Below, piece by piece: positions 1 through 9,885 of a stretch of DNA of 64,000 nucleotides. Where the stretch lies: the NCBI GenBank assembly GCA_020696345.1, contig JAEHCK010000004.1, forward strand, positions 22,916 through 86,915, written 5' to 3'. The DNA comes from Thermoplasmata archaeon. Lineage in GTDB: Archaea > Thermoplasmatota > Penumbrarchaeia > JAEHCK01. The notes beneath the pieces were generated by a model. The model was not told the DNA's origin, searched no databases, and was given only the letters and a program-made list of their open reading frames with translations. The translations under genes were made by a program, and so were the position numbers. How positions within the stretch are numbered: the first letter of the stretch is position 1; each line of letters opens with the position of its first letter.

Positions 1-897
1 AAAACAATATTAGAAATACTCAAACTCGAAGTAGTAAATGATGAAAGAAAAAGTATCCATATTAAATTCCTAAGAAGTTGTATTTCCGCTGCTAAAATGT
101 ATGAATATCCGCAAGCCCCTAAAGAAAACATAGCAAAGGCCATGAAAGCCGATGGTGCCAACTTTCATGGTAAAGGACCAGGTAAATTTATTAAAAGTCT
201 GGAAGATGGGATAACTAATGCTTTAAAACAATATGGGCTTTTATTTACAGTTCCAAAAGAACCTTTAGACCAAAAAGTAATTAGACGCAAAAGAACCTCT
301 AAGAAAAAAATAATTGAAGATGAAACTATTGAACTGCAAGAAAAAACGGATGATATTGGTTTAAATCTCGAATATATAAACCAATATGAACAACAAATTG
401 AAGCGAATTATCGAGGAAACAAACTTATTATACAAACAGCCAAAGCTGCGTTGGAAATACCAGGACTTAAACAATATATTGATGAGCTGCAAAAAAAAGT
501 AATTGATCTGGAAAATAAATTAGATCTATATTCTACGGATATCGAACAACAACCGGATCAATCAACAGAAGTATCAAAACCAATGGAAAGTAATAAAAAG
601 GAAAGTAGTGAAAAGAATAGGGCATACGTTCGGCAAGATTATGTAGATCAAACTACGTTTAATATTATATCAAGTGAAGGTAAAATAACCAAAGGTGAAC
701 TTGAAGCTCATTTTGAGTATCTTGCCGGAGTAGATAAAGTCAAACTTCCTGCAAATATATATGGATTTTTTCAAAGACATTTACATAGAATGGAAGAAGC
801 TTATCTTATTAAGATCAAGGGTGATGGTCAAGATGCTCACGTTTCATTGGGTAAAATTGGTAAAAAATATCTAGCCCATCACAAAAATAAGAAATGA
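1..897 (+). CDS. Unrecognised charged coiled-coil protein, 5'-truncated by window edge
   Basis: The reading frame is open from base 1 through the first ATG at 97, so the true start lies outside the window and at least 32 further residues precede that ATG. The visible 298 residues are rich in Lys and Glu. A basic stretch (RRKRTSKKK) lies near residue 95 and a probable coiled coil (QYIDELQKKVIDLENKLD) near residue 185. The C-terminal ~90 residues look like a small helical, possibly winged-helix, domain. There is no signal peptide or membrane segment in the visible part. I do not recognise the family. The gene ends just before an intergenic repeat leader at 910, so no downstream operon partner is visible. 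Confidence 0.75.
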   Translation, partial: KTILEILKLEVVNDERKSIHIKFLRSCISAAKMYEYPQAPKENIAKAMKADGANFHGKGPGKFIKSLEDGITNALKQYGLLFTVPKEPLDQKVIRRKRTSKKKIIEDETIELQEKTDDIGLNLEYINQYEQQIEANYRGNKLIIQTAKAALEIPGLKQYIDELQKKVIDLENKLDLYSTDIEQQPDQSTEVSKPMESNKKESSEKNRAYVRQDYVDQTTFNIISSEGKITKGELEAHFEYLAGVDKVKLPANIYGFFQRHLHRMEEAYLIKIKGDGQDAHVSLGKIGKKYLAHHKNKK

Positions 898-909
898 GCT
901 TTTAATCAA

Positions 910-966
910 CTTACTGCACTTTTGCGTTTTGATTTGATAGAATAATAATTTTAGTTCAACGAGATG
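910..966 (+). repeat. 57-bp dispersed leader repeat, copy 1
   Basis: The segment beginning TTACTGCACTTTTGCG recurs with few differences at 28309-28366. In both places it directly precedes a tandem array, but the arrays differ: 8-bp units here, 27-bp units there. Confidence 0.8.
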
Positions 967-1036
967 GTCGACTTGTCAGTCTGTCGACCAGTCGGCTGGT
1001 CAGTTAGTCAGCTGGTCGACTAGTAGACCGATAGAC
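959..1036. repeat. Degenerate 8-bp-period tandem array (GTCGACYR type)
   Basis: About nine consecutive octamers such as GTCGACTT, GTCAGTCT, GTCGACCA, GTCGGCTG and GTCAGCTG run head to tail. The same octamer family occurs at 13953, 16835 and 55101. It is followed by short AGGGGTCGGGG-type sequences that recur near 11.46 and 43.12 kb. Confidence 0.75.
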
Positions 1037-1117
1037 AAATTAGGGGTCGGGGATCCAATTCAGGGGTCAGAAATAAGCAGTATTAAAAATTCTTCGGGAA
1101 TGGGGAATATATTTATC

Positions 1118-1243
1118 GACCGTTTCGATGGATTACTAATGTAAACCACTGATGGAAGGGAGACCACTACAAGTAATGATCACTTGGAATCGTTGGGAGA
1201 CCACTTCAATGAATTATTGTTTACGATCGTTGGGGGAGGGCAG
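1118..1243 (-). repeat. Dispersed intergenic repeat, copy A
   Basis: Read on the minus strand this contains CCAACGATCGTAAACAATAA, then a TTCATTGAAGTGGTC-like part, and ends in a CATCGAAACGGTC-like part. The same module order is seen at 41229-41348, with partial copies at 32712 and 52286. No coding potential is visible. Confidence 0.75.
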
Positions 1244-1314
1244 TTTCTCTAAATTGTAAAATGTTAAAAGTAAAAATTAACAACTTGTTGTGACCCCTAA
1301 ATTGTAACCCCTAA

Positions 1315-1338
1315 TCCCTGATAATAACTCCTACTTTT
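1315..1338 (-). repeat. 24-bp repeat, inverted exact copy at 52131-52154
   Basis: The 24 bases here are the exact reverse complement of 52131-52154. Each copy lies near a copy of the dispersed repeat (A or D), so both belong to a mosaic intergenic element. The rest of 1339-1602 is AT-rich leader for tdh with no clear feature. Confidence 0.75.
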
Positions 1339-1602
1339 GACTGGGTAAGAATTCTGAATTAATTGTAATGCATTTTTAAGAATTCTTAGTTCCAGAAAAT
1401 TTTTTTATGAAAAATTGTTGAGGTTTAAGATTTTACTTCTAAAATTTGACTTTAAAAAAATTGCGTTGATCATCATTCCCTTTACCGAGTAATTTTTTTA
1501 TTAGAAAACCTTAAACATTAATAACTAATTCGCATGACCGAATTCAAGTAATAATAACATATTCCTAGGAGATAATTATTGTGCTCTTCAGGGGGAAGTT
1601 TC

Positions 1603-2658
1603 ATGGCGGAAGAGATGCAAGCAGTAGTTAAGGTTCGTGGAGAGCCAAATGGCACCGAGCTGCTGACCGTTGACGTGCCGCGGCCAGGAGTAAACGACGT
1701 ATTGATCAAGATCAAAACAGCCTCGATCTGTGGCACCGATGTACACATATTTAACTGGGATGCCTGGTCAGCTAACAGGATCAAACCACCATTAATATAT
1801 GGTCATGAGTTTGCAGGGGAGATAGTAGAGGTCGGCAATAATGTAAAGAATGCAAAGGTTGGCGATCATGTTTCCGGCGAATGCCATATTGCCTGTGGGT
1901 ATTGTTTTAATTGCCGCAGCGGCCTGGCTCATGTTTGTAAAGATACAAAGATATTTGGTGTGGATGTACCGGGGATATTTGCCGAATATGCTGTTATTCC
2001 TGCAGCAAATGTTTGGCATAATGATCCTGCCCTGTCACCGGAGATATGCTCGATCCAGGACCCGTTGGGAAATGCGATCCATACCATTTTTTCTACAGAT
2101 GTGGTCGGTCGTGATGTTGCAGTTCTTGGTGTGGGACCTATCGGTGCAATGGCAGTTTCAATTTGTAAAAATATCGGCGCCGCACAGGTGTTCGCAATTG
2201 GCAGGAAAAATACATATAGAACCGAGCTTGCCAAGAAGGTTGGCGCAGATTTCACATACCTGGCAGCTGACGATGTAAAAGGAGATGTCATGGACAAAAC
2301 AGATGGTAAGGGTGTTGATGTTGTACTTGAGATGTCGGGTAATACAAATGCGGTAGTCCAGGGTTTGGACCTATTACGCCCAGGAGGCACAATATCGTTA
2401 TTGGGCGTATATGCCGACAAATTAACTCTCGATCTATCTACCCAAGTGGTATTTAAATATGCCACGATAAAGGGTATTAACGGCCGGTTGATGTTCGATA
2501 CATGGTACCGGATGAAAGGATTATTGAAAAACGAACGAATAGCGAACGATATGAAAACAATAATCACTCACAACTACGAATTCAAAGATTTCCAGCAGGC
2601 AATGGAGAAAATGCGCAGTGGCAATAGTGGTAAGATCACTTTGCATGTTGGTGATTAA
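1603..2658 (+). CDS. tdh: L-threonine 3-dehydrogenase
   Basis: This is a zinc-dependent medium-chain alcohol dehydrogenase that oxidises L-threonine to 2-amino-3-ketobutyrate with NAD+. The catalytic-zinc region SICGTDVHIFNWD and the GHEFAGEIVEVG signature are present. The structural-zinc cysteine cluster (CHIACGYCFNCRSGLAHVC) and the nucleotide-binding GVGPIGAMAV are also present. The length of about 351 residues fits archaeal Tdh. I chose ATG 1603, giving MAEEMQAVVKV like archaeal homologues, with GGGGGA just upstream. The ORF-track start is a TTG at 1579, which also has an AGGAG upstream, so the start is not fully settled. kbl follows directly and completes the pathway to glycine and acetyl-CoA. 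Confidence 0.95.
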   Translation: MAEEMQAVVKVRGEPNGTELLTVDVPRPGVNDVLIKIKTASICGTDVHIFNWDAWSANRIKPPLIYGHEFAGEIVEVGNNVKNAKVGDHVSGECHIACGYCFNCRSGLAHVCKDTKIFGVDVPGIFAEYAVIPAANVWHNDPALSPEICSIQDPLGNAIHTIFSTDVVGRDVAVLGVGPIGAMAVSICKNIGAAQVFAIGRKNTYRTELAKKVGADFTYLAADDVKGDVMDKTDGKGVDVVLEMSGNTNAVVQGLDLLRPGGTISLLGVYADKLTLDLSTQVVFKYATIKGINGRLMFDTWYRMKGLLKNERIANDMKTIITHNYEFKDFQQAMEKMRSGNSGKITLHVGD

Positions 2659-2683
2659 AAATTTTAATAGAAATGGAGTTGAT

Positions 2684-3871
2684 ATGATGCGAGACGCCAA
2701 TGCTTTCATGAAAGATGAATATAATGAATTAGTGAAGAATGGTTTTGATTGGAAAATACGAATATTACAGGGCCCATCCGCACCAGTATGTAATGTTGAT
2801 GGAAAAGAAGTAATTATGTTGTGTTCGAATAACTACTTGAATCTGAGTAACCATCCAAGGATCATTAATGCTGCAAAAGAGATCTTGGACACTCACGGCG
2901 CAGGTTCGGGCTCGGTGCGGGCAATTGCCGGCACCATGGATATCCATATACAAGCAGAGAAAGAGTTGGCCAAGTTCAAGGGCACGGAATCGGCATTGAT
3001 CTATCAGACCGGTTTTGCCGTGAATGCAGGTTTGATACCGCAATTGGTCGGTAAAGGTGATGTGATAATTTCCGATGAATTGAACCATGGCAGTATCATT
3101 GATGGTGTAAGGCTTACAAAGGCGGACAGAATGGTATTTGCACATAATGACATGGGCGAATGTGAGAAAGTTCTGCATGAAGCCGACAAAAAGGGCTATC
3201 GCAGGATCCTGGTCATCACCGATGCGGTATTCAGCATGGATGGCGATATCGCCCAGATGGATAAGATCGTAAAATTAGCCGCTGAGGTCGGGGCAATGAC
3301 CTATGTTGATGATGCACACGGCGAGGGTGTGATCGGCCCTGGTGGCCGCGGGATCGGCGCACATTACGGTATCGAGGGCAAGATCGATGTTGAGATGGGT
3401 ACGTTTTCCAAAGCCTATGGTGTTGTCGGCGGTCTGGCCGCAGGCAGCCAGGATCTATATAATTTCGCTCTTAATAAATCAAGAACCTGGTTATTATCTG
3501 GCTCACACCCACCGCAGGTGGCAGCTGCACAGCTGGAAGCGATCAGGGTTCTAGAAGAAGAACCCCAACATGTGAAGAACCTGTGGGATAATACGAACTA
3601 TTTCAAGAAGGAATTAGTTGGCATGGGCTTTGATTGCGGCCACAGCGAATCACCTATCACACCGGTGATCTGCGGTGAGAGCCACCTGGCCAAGAAACTC
3701 AGCGATAGGATGTATGAAGAGGGTATATTTGCCCTACCTATAGTATTCCCGATGGTGGCGCGCGATAAAGCACGGATACGTACCATGATGAACGCAGGTC
3801 TGACTCGCGAACATTTGGATAAAGCTCTGGCTGCGTTTGAGAAACTCGGAAAAGAGCTGAAAATAATTTAA
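2684..3871 (+). CDS. kbl: 2-amino-3-ketobutyrate CoA ligase (glycine C-acetyltransferase)
   Basis: This PLP-dependent alpha-oxoamine synthase cleaves 2-amino-3-ketobutyrate with CoA to glycine and acetyl-CoA, the step after Tdh. Family landmarks are NNYLNLSNHP, GAGSGSVRAIAGT, VDDAHGEGVIGPGGRG and the PLP-lysine region GTFSKAYGVVGG. From ATG 2684 it is 395 residues, matching the family (~398). GGAG precedes this ATG by 5 nt, and the in-frame ATG at 2687 is an alternative. The ORF-track start (2618) would overlap tdh by 40 nt and add a non-homologous N-terminus. The gene is 25 nt downstream of tdh and probably co-transcribed with it. Confidence 0.95.
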   Translation: MMRDANAFMKDEYNELVKNGFDWKIRILQGPSAPVCNVDGKEVIMLCSNNYLNLSNHPRIINAAKEILDTHGAGSGSVRAIAGTMDIHIQAEKELAKFKGTESALIYQTGFAVNAGLIPQLVGKGDVIISDELNHGSIIDGVRLTKADRMVFAHNDMGECEKVLHEADKKGYRRILVITDAVFSMDGDIAQMDKIVKLAAEVGAMTYVDDAHGEGVIGPGGRGIGAHYGIEGKIDVEMGTFSKAYGVVGGLAAGSQDLYNFALNKSRTWLLSGSHPPQVAAAQLEAIRVLEEEPQHVKNLWDNTNYFKKELVGMGFDCGHSESPITPVICGESHLAKKLSDRMYEEGIFALPIVFPMVARDKARIRTMMNAGLTREHLDKALAAFEKLGKELKII

Positions 3872-3940
3872 TTATGGAGTTTGGTACTTAGTGCTTATTT
3901 TTAACTTTCTTCAATATTAATTTTTAAAAATTCCAATAAT

Positions 3941-4103
3941 CAAGCACCAATAATCAAATAAATTCCAACTTTGGAAATCCCTGAGGGATTTACAATGCTC
4001 GATAATTTGTTTGAACAAATTATCGCAGTTGTCCAATGACCTAATCACCAAAACACGGATCAATTGAAGTTTCTATCATTGGAATTTCGGTAATTGGTGC
4101 TTG
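3941..4103. terminator. Nested inverted-repeat structure between convergent genes
   Basis: An outer 11-bp arm CAAGCACCAAT (3941) pairs with ATTGGTGCTTG (4093). A second arm AAATTCCAA (about 3960) pairs with TTGGAATTT (about 4079). Inside lie two perfect hairpins: AAATCCC/GGGATTT (3975-3991) and CGATAATTTGTT/AACAAATTATCG (4000-4025). kbl and the minus-strand gene converge here, so a two-way transcription end is likely. There is no long T-run, and a small mobile element is an alternative. Confidence 0.5.
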
Positions 4104-4167
4104 TTTGGTATTTGTAATTTGGAACTTGTAATTTAACTCATTGATCAATAATCTTCAAAAAAACAAA

Positions 4168-7100
4168 TTACCTAATACCTATCATATGTGAATAATCCAA
4201 CCCTGACTCTTTTTTAGATTTACCGTTTCTATTATTGATACTTCTTACCGTTTTTCTTTTCTTTTTTGTTTCTTCATCCTCCCCATCATCATATTCGAGT
4301 TCTTCTACCTCAACTACCTCAGCCTCGGTTCCATCTTCACCGTCACCGATCACCAGCACCTCGGCAACATCTACTTCTATTTCTTCGATCTCTTCAACAA
4401 CTTCTGGAACCGTCTCTACTTCTTCTACTTCAACTGCAATTTTATCTTTTTTGGTTTTTGATTCTGATTTTGATTGTAATGGTCTCTTCCCTTTACCTAA
4501 ACCGCCGAATAACCCGGTTAACCGTTCGGTCACGGTATCTACCAGGTTTGGGCTTGGGTGGCTCTTACGCGTTTTTGGTGGTTCTTTAAGTGACTTCGTT
4601 GTACTTTTTCGTGCAACCTTATCTTCTATTTTTGATACCGAGCCTTCACCTCTTCTAATACTTTCAGGCTCCACTCTGCCCAATTCGTTTACTTCCAGCT
4701 CTTCTTCTTCATCTTTTTCGGGTTCTTCTTCTGTTTCCGCTCCAAGCTCGATGAACTTGACACCTTTTTTCAGATCTTTAACCATTGTTTTTCTTTTTTC
4801 CGAATGCTTAATTCGATCTTTGGGTTTAGCTTTACCCTTATCCTTACCCTTACCTTTATATTTATTTTTATATTGTCCACTTCTTGAAGATGACGGGTGT
4901 TTGCTGGGAGTTAACACCAAGAATACTATGATTATAATGGCAACAAAGAATATCAATAATATCCAACTTGTATAATCTCCAAACTCTTCCGATCTGGGTT
5001 TATTGGATATCTGTATCGTTGCGGTAATTGCATTGTTATCGTAATCATTTTCCGTAAAATTGATCTCAGGATTTGCTTCTACATAGATCGTGTGCTGCCT
5101 GCCGCCGCCGGTGGTTTTCCAACTAACTGTGATGATCACATCATCACCCGCCGTGAGGTCATCATTAAGTGTATATCTGGCAAAACGCTTGCCACCCATA
5201 GATGGCTCGCCGTCGTAGAAATCGATCTGGAACGATTTGGTGATATCTACACTGCCGATATTATCCACCGTAATTGAGATCTTGATACGTTCACCCTCCA
5301 CCGGGTTATCCTTCGAAAATACAGGTTTGTTAAGTAATGCCACATCAACCTTGAATTCCAGTTCCAGTTCGAATATATTATTCTCTGTATCCGCTTCAAT
5401 GATATTATTATCCGGATCGATCTCAAACTCCAAAAGGTATTCTCCAGCATCGGTCGGTGTCCATTGAAAACTTATTTGTTCAAAATCATCTGCACTCAAA
5501 TTATACACGATCTTGCTCTCGTATGCCGAGCCATCAACTCTGAACTCCACAATACACGCAGCCACATACGAACTGCCGTTATTATAGATATTCGCATCAA
5601 ACGTAATGACCTCGGATAGTTTCGGATCTGATGGCGTCATGGTCACATCATTGAAAAATTTCAGATCTGGTCTTAGAATATTTACCGTAAGTTGTGTGGA
5701 TGTATTACCCTTACCGTCTATCGAGCTTACTTGGATATTAATAATCTGGTCTCCTGCCCCTACAAAGATATCGCATTCCAGGATTATTTCCACACGCTTT
5801 TCTTCACCCAAAAGCAGTTCTATTGTGTCGTTGTATTTTGCATTCCAATTTTCGGGCATATCCAGGTCTATAATGCCAATGTCATCATCATTACCATTAT
5901 TTTTAATATCAACACCGAATTCTACGGTTTGGTTCTCGAACGGATCCAGGTCATATTCCGTTTCATCCAGATCTAAAATAAAGTCATATACGCGCCCCAC
6001 CGTGGTGGTCATTCCTAATATGTCCATCTGTTTTGGATCAAACACAGATTTTGCCGTAACTGCCACCAGTACTTGGTCGAGTGCACGAGCCTGGTCGTTT
6101 TTCTGCGGCGCTTTGAGCGTTAATACAATTCCACCCTGTGAACTTCGTGGCGGGATGTTTCGAACCATGTATTCGTTTAAATATGCGTTCCAATCACTGG
6201 TTGATTGGCTGCTTTGAACATCCTTTATCTCGCTGAGCGATAAATTCACAGTATTTTCCTTGTTGCCCCTGTTCGTGATGATGATATCATACGTGATCTC
6301 CTCATTGGGATAGACGACCTTACTGCTGGAATCCACCGACAAGGTTATTGCGTATGTGGGGACCATTACTAAAGTGAGATTGTCAAACCGGTTTTTATCT
6401 TCCGAATAGATATTGAACTTGATCGTAGACTCATTTTCACCGTCCGAGGCGTGAATAATGATCTCATCGCCCTCTTGATATTGGTCTGGTAATGTCTTTA
6501 GATCGATCGAATAATAACCGGTAGAGTTGGTTGTAGTACTTTTTTGAGAGCCTGTCCGATTATTCTTGAATACAACCTCGACTCCTACGGCAGGTTCATT
6601 ATCTTCAGGTTGAAATACCCTGCCATCACATTTGAAATCAAGGTTCGTGGGGTCTTTACTATTTACGATCACCAAATCTTTATGTTCATTATTGGTCTCA
6701 TTGAGTTCTTCGATCGTATTTCCAAAATCCACCTGTACTTTTAGATCATGACTGCCAAGTTCAGGGCGCCAGACATAAATAAGCCATTTACTCTCTTTAA
6801 GGTCCAGGTCGGTTATTTCTTTAACCTCGTCGATCGGCAAGTTAGAATCCAGCACACGAACCTTAATATTTTCCGCTACATCGGCGCCAATATTTTTTAC
6901 AGTAATGTTTATTGTGGCGTTTTCATCTTCTATCAGGTGTAGATTATCATTATCCACCTCTTTTCCGTCACCACGATAATACTTGACATCTTCAATGGCC
7001 AGATCGGGATAAGATGCTTCAATGAATATTTCTTTGCTGATCTCATTATTATTTTCATTGTTCTCTTCGATGAAGTTCTCGGGATCGATGATAACCTTTA

Positions 7101-8973
7101 ACGTTCGCGTTCCTTCATTTTTTGGCGTCCATTCTACACGAATTTCACGGCTGTCCTTACCTGGGATCGTATCCGAGCCATTGCCAATGAGTTTGTCATT
7201 TTCGAAAAAACTAATCTTTGCATTTCTGGCATCTGCCGTGCCGTTGTTATGTATTGTAGCTTTGATAGTAACGGGCATGTTCTGGGTCACGGTCTCACTG
7301 GACAATGATACATCGGTGGTTTCCAGAGATAGGTCTATTATCACATGTGATATCACTGCACATTCAATGATAACATCTAGAAATCCATCATTATTGACAT
7401 CACCTGCCGCTGGTGTTGACCACAGCTCACGACCGGTTTGGGCAAATGTAATTTCCCAGAGATCTGTACCGTTCTCGCCGCTGACCGCATAAATGTCCGG
7501 TGATGTGGTGAAGATCACATCCAATTTATTATCTGTATTAACATCAGCGAGAATGGGTGAACCGATGGCACGTTCATTAGTGTACAGCGGTGGCATACCG
7601 ATCGTATCCTTTACAATGTGCCAGAGTAAAGAGCCATTATTTCCATGGAAAGCATAAGCATGTGTTATTGGACCCAAAGTGCCAAGACCCCATGAGATGA
7701 TAACGATCTCCGGTATATCATCGCCATCTAGATCACCGATCGCGGGAGTGGCCGCGATATGGCCGTAGATAAAATTCTCAGGGGTCGACCAGAGTAAAGT
7801 GCGATTGTTATTATAAACATAAACACGACCATTACCCAAGTCTTCATAGGGTGTACAGATTACCAGCTCGAAATCATTATTTTTATTCCCATCAAGTTCG
7901 GCAGCGGCAGGTGAAGGTATCAGATCGGGGGTTGGGAGTGTATTAATATTGTAATACAGGACATCCAACCTGTTTCCTGATGGTGATTGAGCATCAAAGA
8001 AACTTGCTGAGTAGTTATAATTTGTGATGTTAAATGCAGTTATTAAAACATTTTTCTTTGTTCCATCTTGATAGACAATTGGAGTTGAAACCATATTGCC
8101 AGGTAATGTCTGGTTCCAGAGTTCATTACCCGTTTTGGTCGATAATGCAAAAAGTTTATTACTGGCACTCACTACCAGATCGAGATAATCATCCTGGTCG
8201 AGCAATGCAAGAACCGGTGACGAATGTGTGAAGTTCTCACCAGTGGATAATTGCCAGACCCTATCCGAATTCACATTGTTACTGCTCCAATAATAGCCAT
8301 CCGAGCTGTCATAATTGGACTCGGGTTCATACATGAACAGGTTACCGTCCGTGGTTCCAAAGATTATGTCCAGTTGGTCATTGTTATCAAAAAAACCTAG
8401 TGTGGGAGAAGTATATACAAGATCATTATCTGGCAAGCTATCTATAAGATCAGCATTAAGGCGCCAGACATAGTCACCATTGGCGCCATCGACAATATTG
8501 ATGAATCCGTCCTCGGCATATACCACATGTTGCACATTTCGTCTATTTCCACCCGGCCAAACGATATTGTTGGAAAAGTTGCCTATTGTGGTTCCCCATG
8601 AATCGATACCAAAGCCCACGATCTTATTATCATTCCAGCCATCCCAGCGTATTGTAGGTTCATAGATGCCTTTGTTTATTTGGTCGGCAACGTGAGAATG
8701 AGACATATCTTTACCGAACATGGGCCACGCAGGTTCGATCGATCTTGAGAGACGGGTGCTGGTGGGCGGTTGATACACTAATACGGCATCTTGATCAGCT
8801 GTAATTTCTTGGTCGAGTCCCTGTTCCAGGTTAACCGTAAAAGACCCAGAGCTAGGTTGTGCAAAACTGGCCATCGAGACGATGAACCCTTCAAACACAA
8901 CAGAACACAGGATGAAAATTATTACCCAAAACATACAATGTTTATTTGGCCGGTTAAAAAGTCCAGCAGGCAT
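4168..8973 (-). CDS. Giant exported FG-GAP/CARDB surface protein with cytoplasmic tail
   Basis: This is about 1601 residues. An N-terminal hydrophobic export segment (about 14-36) is followed by ~500 residues of beta-propeller repeats with calcium-binding loops such as DVNTDNKLD, DVNNDGFLD and DLDGDDIPE (FG-GAP/VCBS type). Two CARDB-like Ig modules follow (ENNENNNE endings), then a carboxypeptidase-regulatory-like domain, a NEW3-like region and two more CARDB-like modules. A single membrane helix (about 1290-1312) precedes a ~290-residue tail that is first Lys-rich, then Glu/Val-rich. The likely role is a cell-envelope or adhesion protein reporting inward; function is inferred. ATG 8973 is preferred because GGTGTGATC sits just upstream. 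The ORF-track start is a GTG two codons earlier. Confidence 0.85.
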   Translation of the reverse strand: MPAGLFNRPNKHCMFWVIIFILCSVVFEGFIVSMASFAQPSSGSFTVNLEQGLDQEITADQDAVLVYQPPTSTRLSRSIEPAWPMFGKDMSHSHVADQINKGIYEPTIRWDGWNDNKIVGFGIDSWGTTIGNFSNNIVWPGGNRRNVQHVVYAEDGFINIVDGANGDYVWRLNADLIDSLPDNDLVYTSPTLGFFDNNDQLDIIFGTTDGNLFMYEPESNYDSSDGYYWSSNNVNSDRVWQLSTGENFTHSSPVLALLDQDDYLDLVVSASNKLFALSTKTGNELWNQTLPGNMVSTPIVYQDGTKKNVLITAFNITNYNYSASFFDAQSPSGNRLDVLYYNINTLPTPDLIPSPAAAELDGNKNNDFELVICTPYEDLGNGRVYVYNNNRTLLWSTPENFIYGHIAATPAIGDLDGDDIPEIVIISWGLGTLGPITHAYAFHGNNGSLLWHIVKDTIGMPPLYTNERAIGSPILADVNTDNKLDVIFTTSPDIYAVSGENGTDLWEITFAQTGRELWSTPAAGDVNNDGFLDVIIECAVISHVIIDLSLETTDVSLSSETVTQNMPVTIKATIHNNGTADARNAKISFFENDKLIGNGSDTIPGKDSREIRVEWTPKNEGTRTLKVIIDPENFIEENNENNNEISKEIFIEASYPDLAIEDVKYYRGDGKEVDNDNLHLIEDENATINITVKNIGADVAENIKVRVLDSNLPIDEVKEITDLDLKESKWLIYVWRPELGSHDLKVQVDFGNTIEELNETNNEHKDLVIVNSKDPTNLDFKCDGRVFQPEDNEPAVGVEVVFKNNRTGSQKSTTTNSTGYYSIDLKTLPDQYQEGDEIIIHASDGENESTIKFNIYSEDKNRFDNLTLVMVPTYAITLSVDSSSKVVYPNEEITYDIIITNRGNKENTVNLSLSEIKDVQSSQSTSDWNAYLNEYMVRNIPPRSSQGGIVLTLKAPQKNDQARALDQVLVAVTAKSVFDPKQMDILGMTTTVGRVYDFILDLDETEYDLDPFENQTVEFGVDIKNNGNDDDIGIIDLDMPENWNAKYNDTIELLLGEEKRVEIILECDIFVGAGDQIINIQVSSIDGKGNTSTQLTVNILRPDLKFFNDVTMTPSDPKLSEVITFDANIYNNGSSYVAACIVEFRVDGSAYESKIVYNLSADDFEQISFQWTPTDAGEYLLEFEIDPDNNIIEADTENNIFELELEFKVDVALLNKPVFSKDNPVEGERIKISITVDNIGSVDITKSFQIDFYDGEPSMGGKRFARYTLNDDLTAGDDVIITVSWKTTGGGRQHTIYVEANPEINFTENDYDNNAITATIQISNKPRSEEFGDYTSWILLIFFVAIIIIVFLVLTPSKHPSSSRSGQYKNKYKGKGKDKGKAKPKDRIKHSEKRKTMVKDLKKGVKFIELGAETEEEPEKDEEEELEVNELGRVEPESIRRGEGSVSKIEDKVARKSTTKSLKEPPKTRKSHPSPNLVDTVTERLTGLFGGLGKGKRPLQSKSESKTKKDKIAVEVEEVETVPEVVEEIEEIEVDVAEVLVIGDGEDGTEAEVVEVEELEYDDGEDEETKKKRKTVRSINNRNGKSKKESGLDYSHMIGIR

Positions 8974-9138
8974 GATCACACCGCAATTTGATATGGTAAA
9001 GGCATAAAATAATTAATTTGCCAGGCCACCTATCCCTATCTTATCTATAATAACTGAATAGATTAATAGTAATAATCTTTAACTACTATATTTATTTTAC
9101 TGATTAACCACTGATTAACTAACATAGGGGTATTCGAA

Positions 9139-9603
9139 ATGGCGACGGACATTGAGGCAGGTTACGAGATCTTTGACCATACTGCAGATATTGGTATCCG
9201 AATGTATGGTAATTCGATTCCAGAATTATTCGAGCAAGCGGCAATAGGCATATCCGCCGTGATATTCCACGAGTCAATTCCAAAAATCGAGCTGAAAGGC
9301 AAATATCGCATACAACTTCAAGCAGGAGATCTTGAACAATTGTTGGTAGACTGGCTGAATGAATTACTATTTATTTTCGTTACTGAACATATTGTGTGCT
9401 CTGAATTTCAAATTGCCATTGAAACACCAAATACACACAAGAAAATTAACACAACGGTTTATTCGTTAGATGCCTATATGTCAGGCCAGATTATATCTGA
9501 TGATATGTTGATGAGCACCTGCGAGATCAAAGCGGTGACTTATCATATGTTATATATAAAGAAGACCACACAATGGGAAGCGCAAGTGCTGTTTGATATA
9601 TGA
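9139..9603 (+). CDS. Archease, RtcB tRNA-ligase activator
   Basis: This 154-residue protein matches the archease family. FDHTADIGIRMYG is at the N-terminus with the conserved acidic metal-site Asp, DLEQLLVDWLNELLF is in the middle, and EIKAVTYHMLYI with a C-terminal WEAQVLFDI follows. Archease promotes guanylylation and multiple turnover of RtcB, the RNA ligase that joins tRNA halves after splicing. No rtcB is in the window. AGGGGT lies 8 nt before ATG 9139. An AT-rich TATA-like stretch lies upstream, divergent from the giant surface gene. Confidence 0.92.
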   Translation: MATDIEAGYEIFDHTADIGIRMYGNSIPELFEQAAIGISAVIFHESIPKIELKGKYRIQLQAGDLEQLLVDWLNELLFIFVTEHIVCSEFQIAIETPNTHKKINTTVYSLDAYMSGQIISDDMLMSTCEIKAVTYHMLYIKKTTQWEAQVLFDI

Positions 9604-9611
9604 CAATTTGC

Positions 9612-9796
9612 TGAATTGATGCTGAACAGATACCGGGCTGGGTTTGTGATGAACAGATACCGGGCTGAGATTGTGATGAACAGATACCGGGCTGAGATTG
9701 TGATGAACAGATACCGGGATGGGTTGATTTCTGGAATTTATTTTAAAAGCTAGGTATCTGTCAATCAACAATCGATCAAAGCATCTGTCAATCAAT
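9612..9796. repeat. Face-to-face 27-bp tandem arrays with shared centre (locus 1)
   Basis: Four units with the core GAACAGATACCGGG start at 9624, 9651, 9678 and 9705, exactly 27 bp apart. A centre with GAATTTATTTTAAAAGCTAG follows. Two units of ATCTGTCAATCAA at 9756 and 9783, again 27 bp apart, close the element. The reverse complement matches the element at 23278-23595, including the centre. It covers most of the gap between archease and S8e. Confidence 0.9.
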
Positions 9797-9885
9797 AAAA
9801 AATCAAGACTACGTCTCTACAATAACTCTGCTTGACTACAAAATAGCAATATTATAGCTTGATATGATAAAACAGAAAACTTCAA

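Noticed and set aside
1850-2278. 142-aa plus-strand ORF inside tdh
   Set aside because: It is an out-of-frame shadow of tdh, whose zinc and NAD motifs are all in the other frame.
4235-4975. 246-aa Ser/Thr-rich plus-strand ORF
   Set aside because: It is the antisense shadow of the Glu/Lys-rich tail of the giant surface protein.
9550-9795. 81-aa minus-strand ORF with PVSVHHNLS repeats
   Set aside because: It only reflects the 27-bp array at 9612-9796 and overlaps the end of archease.
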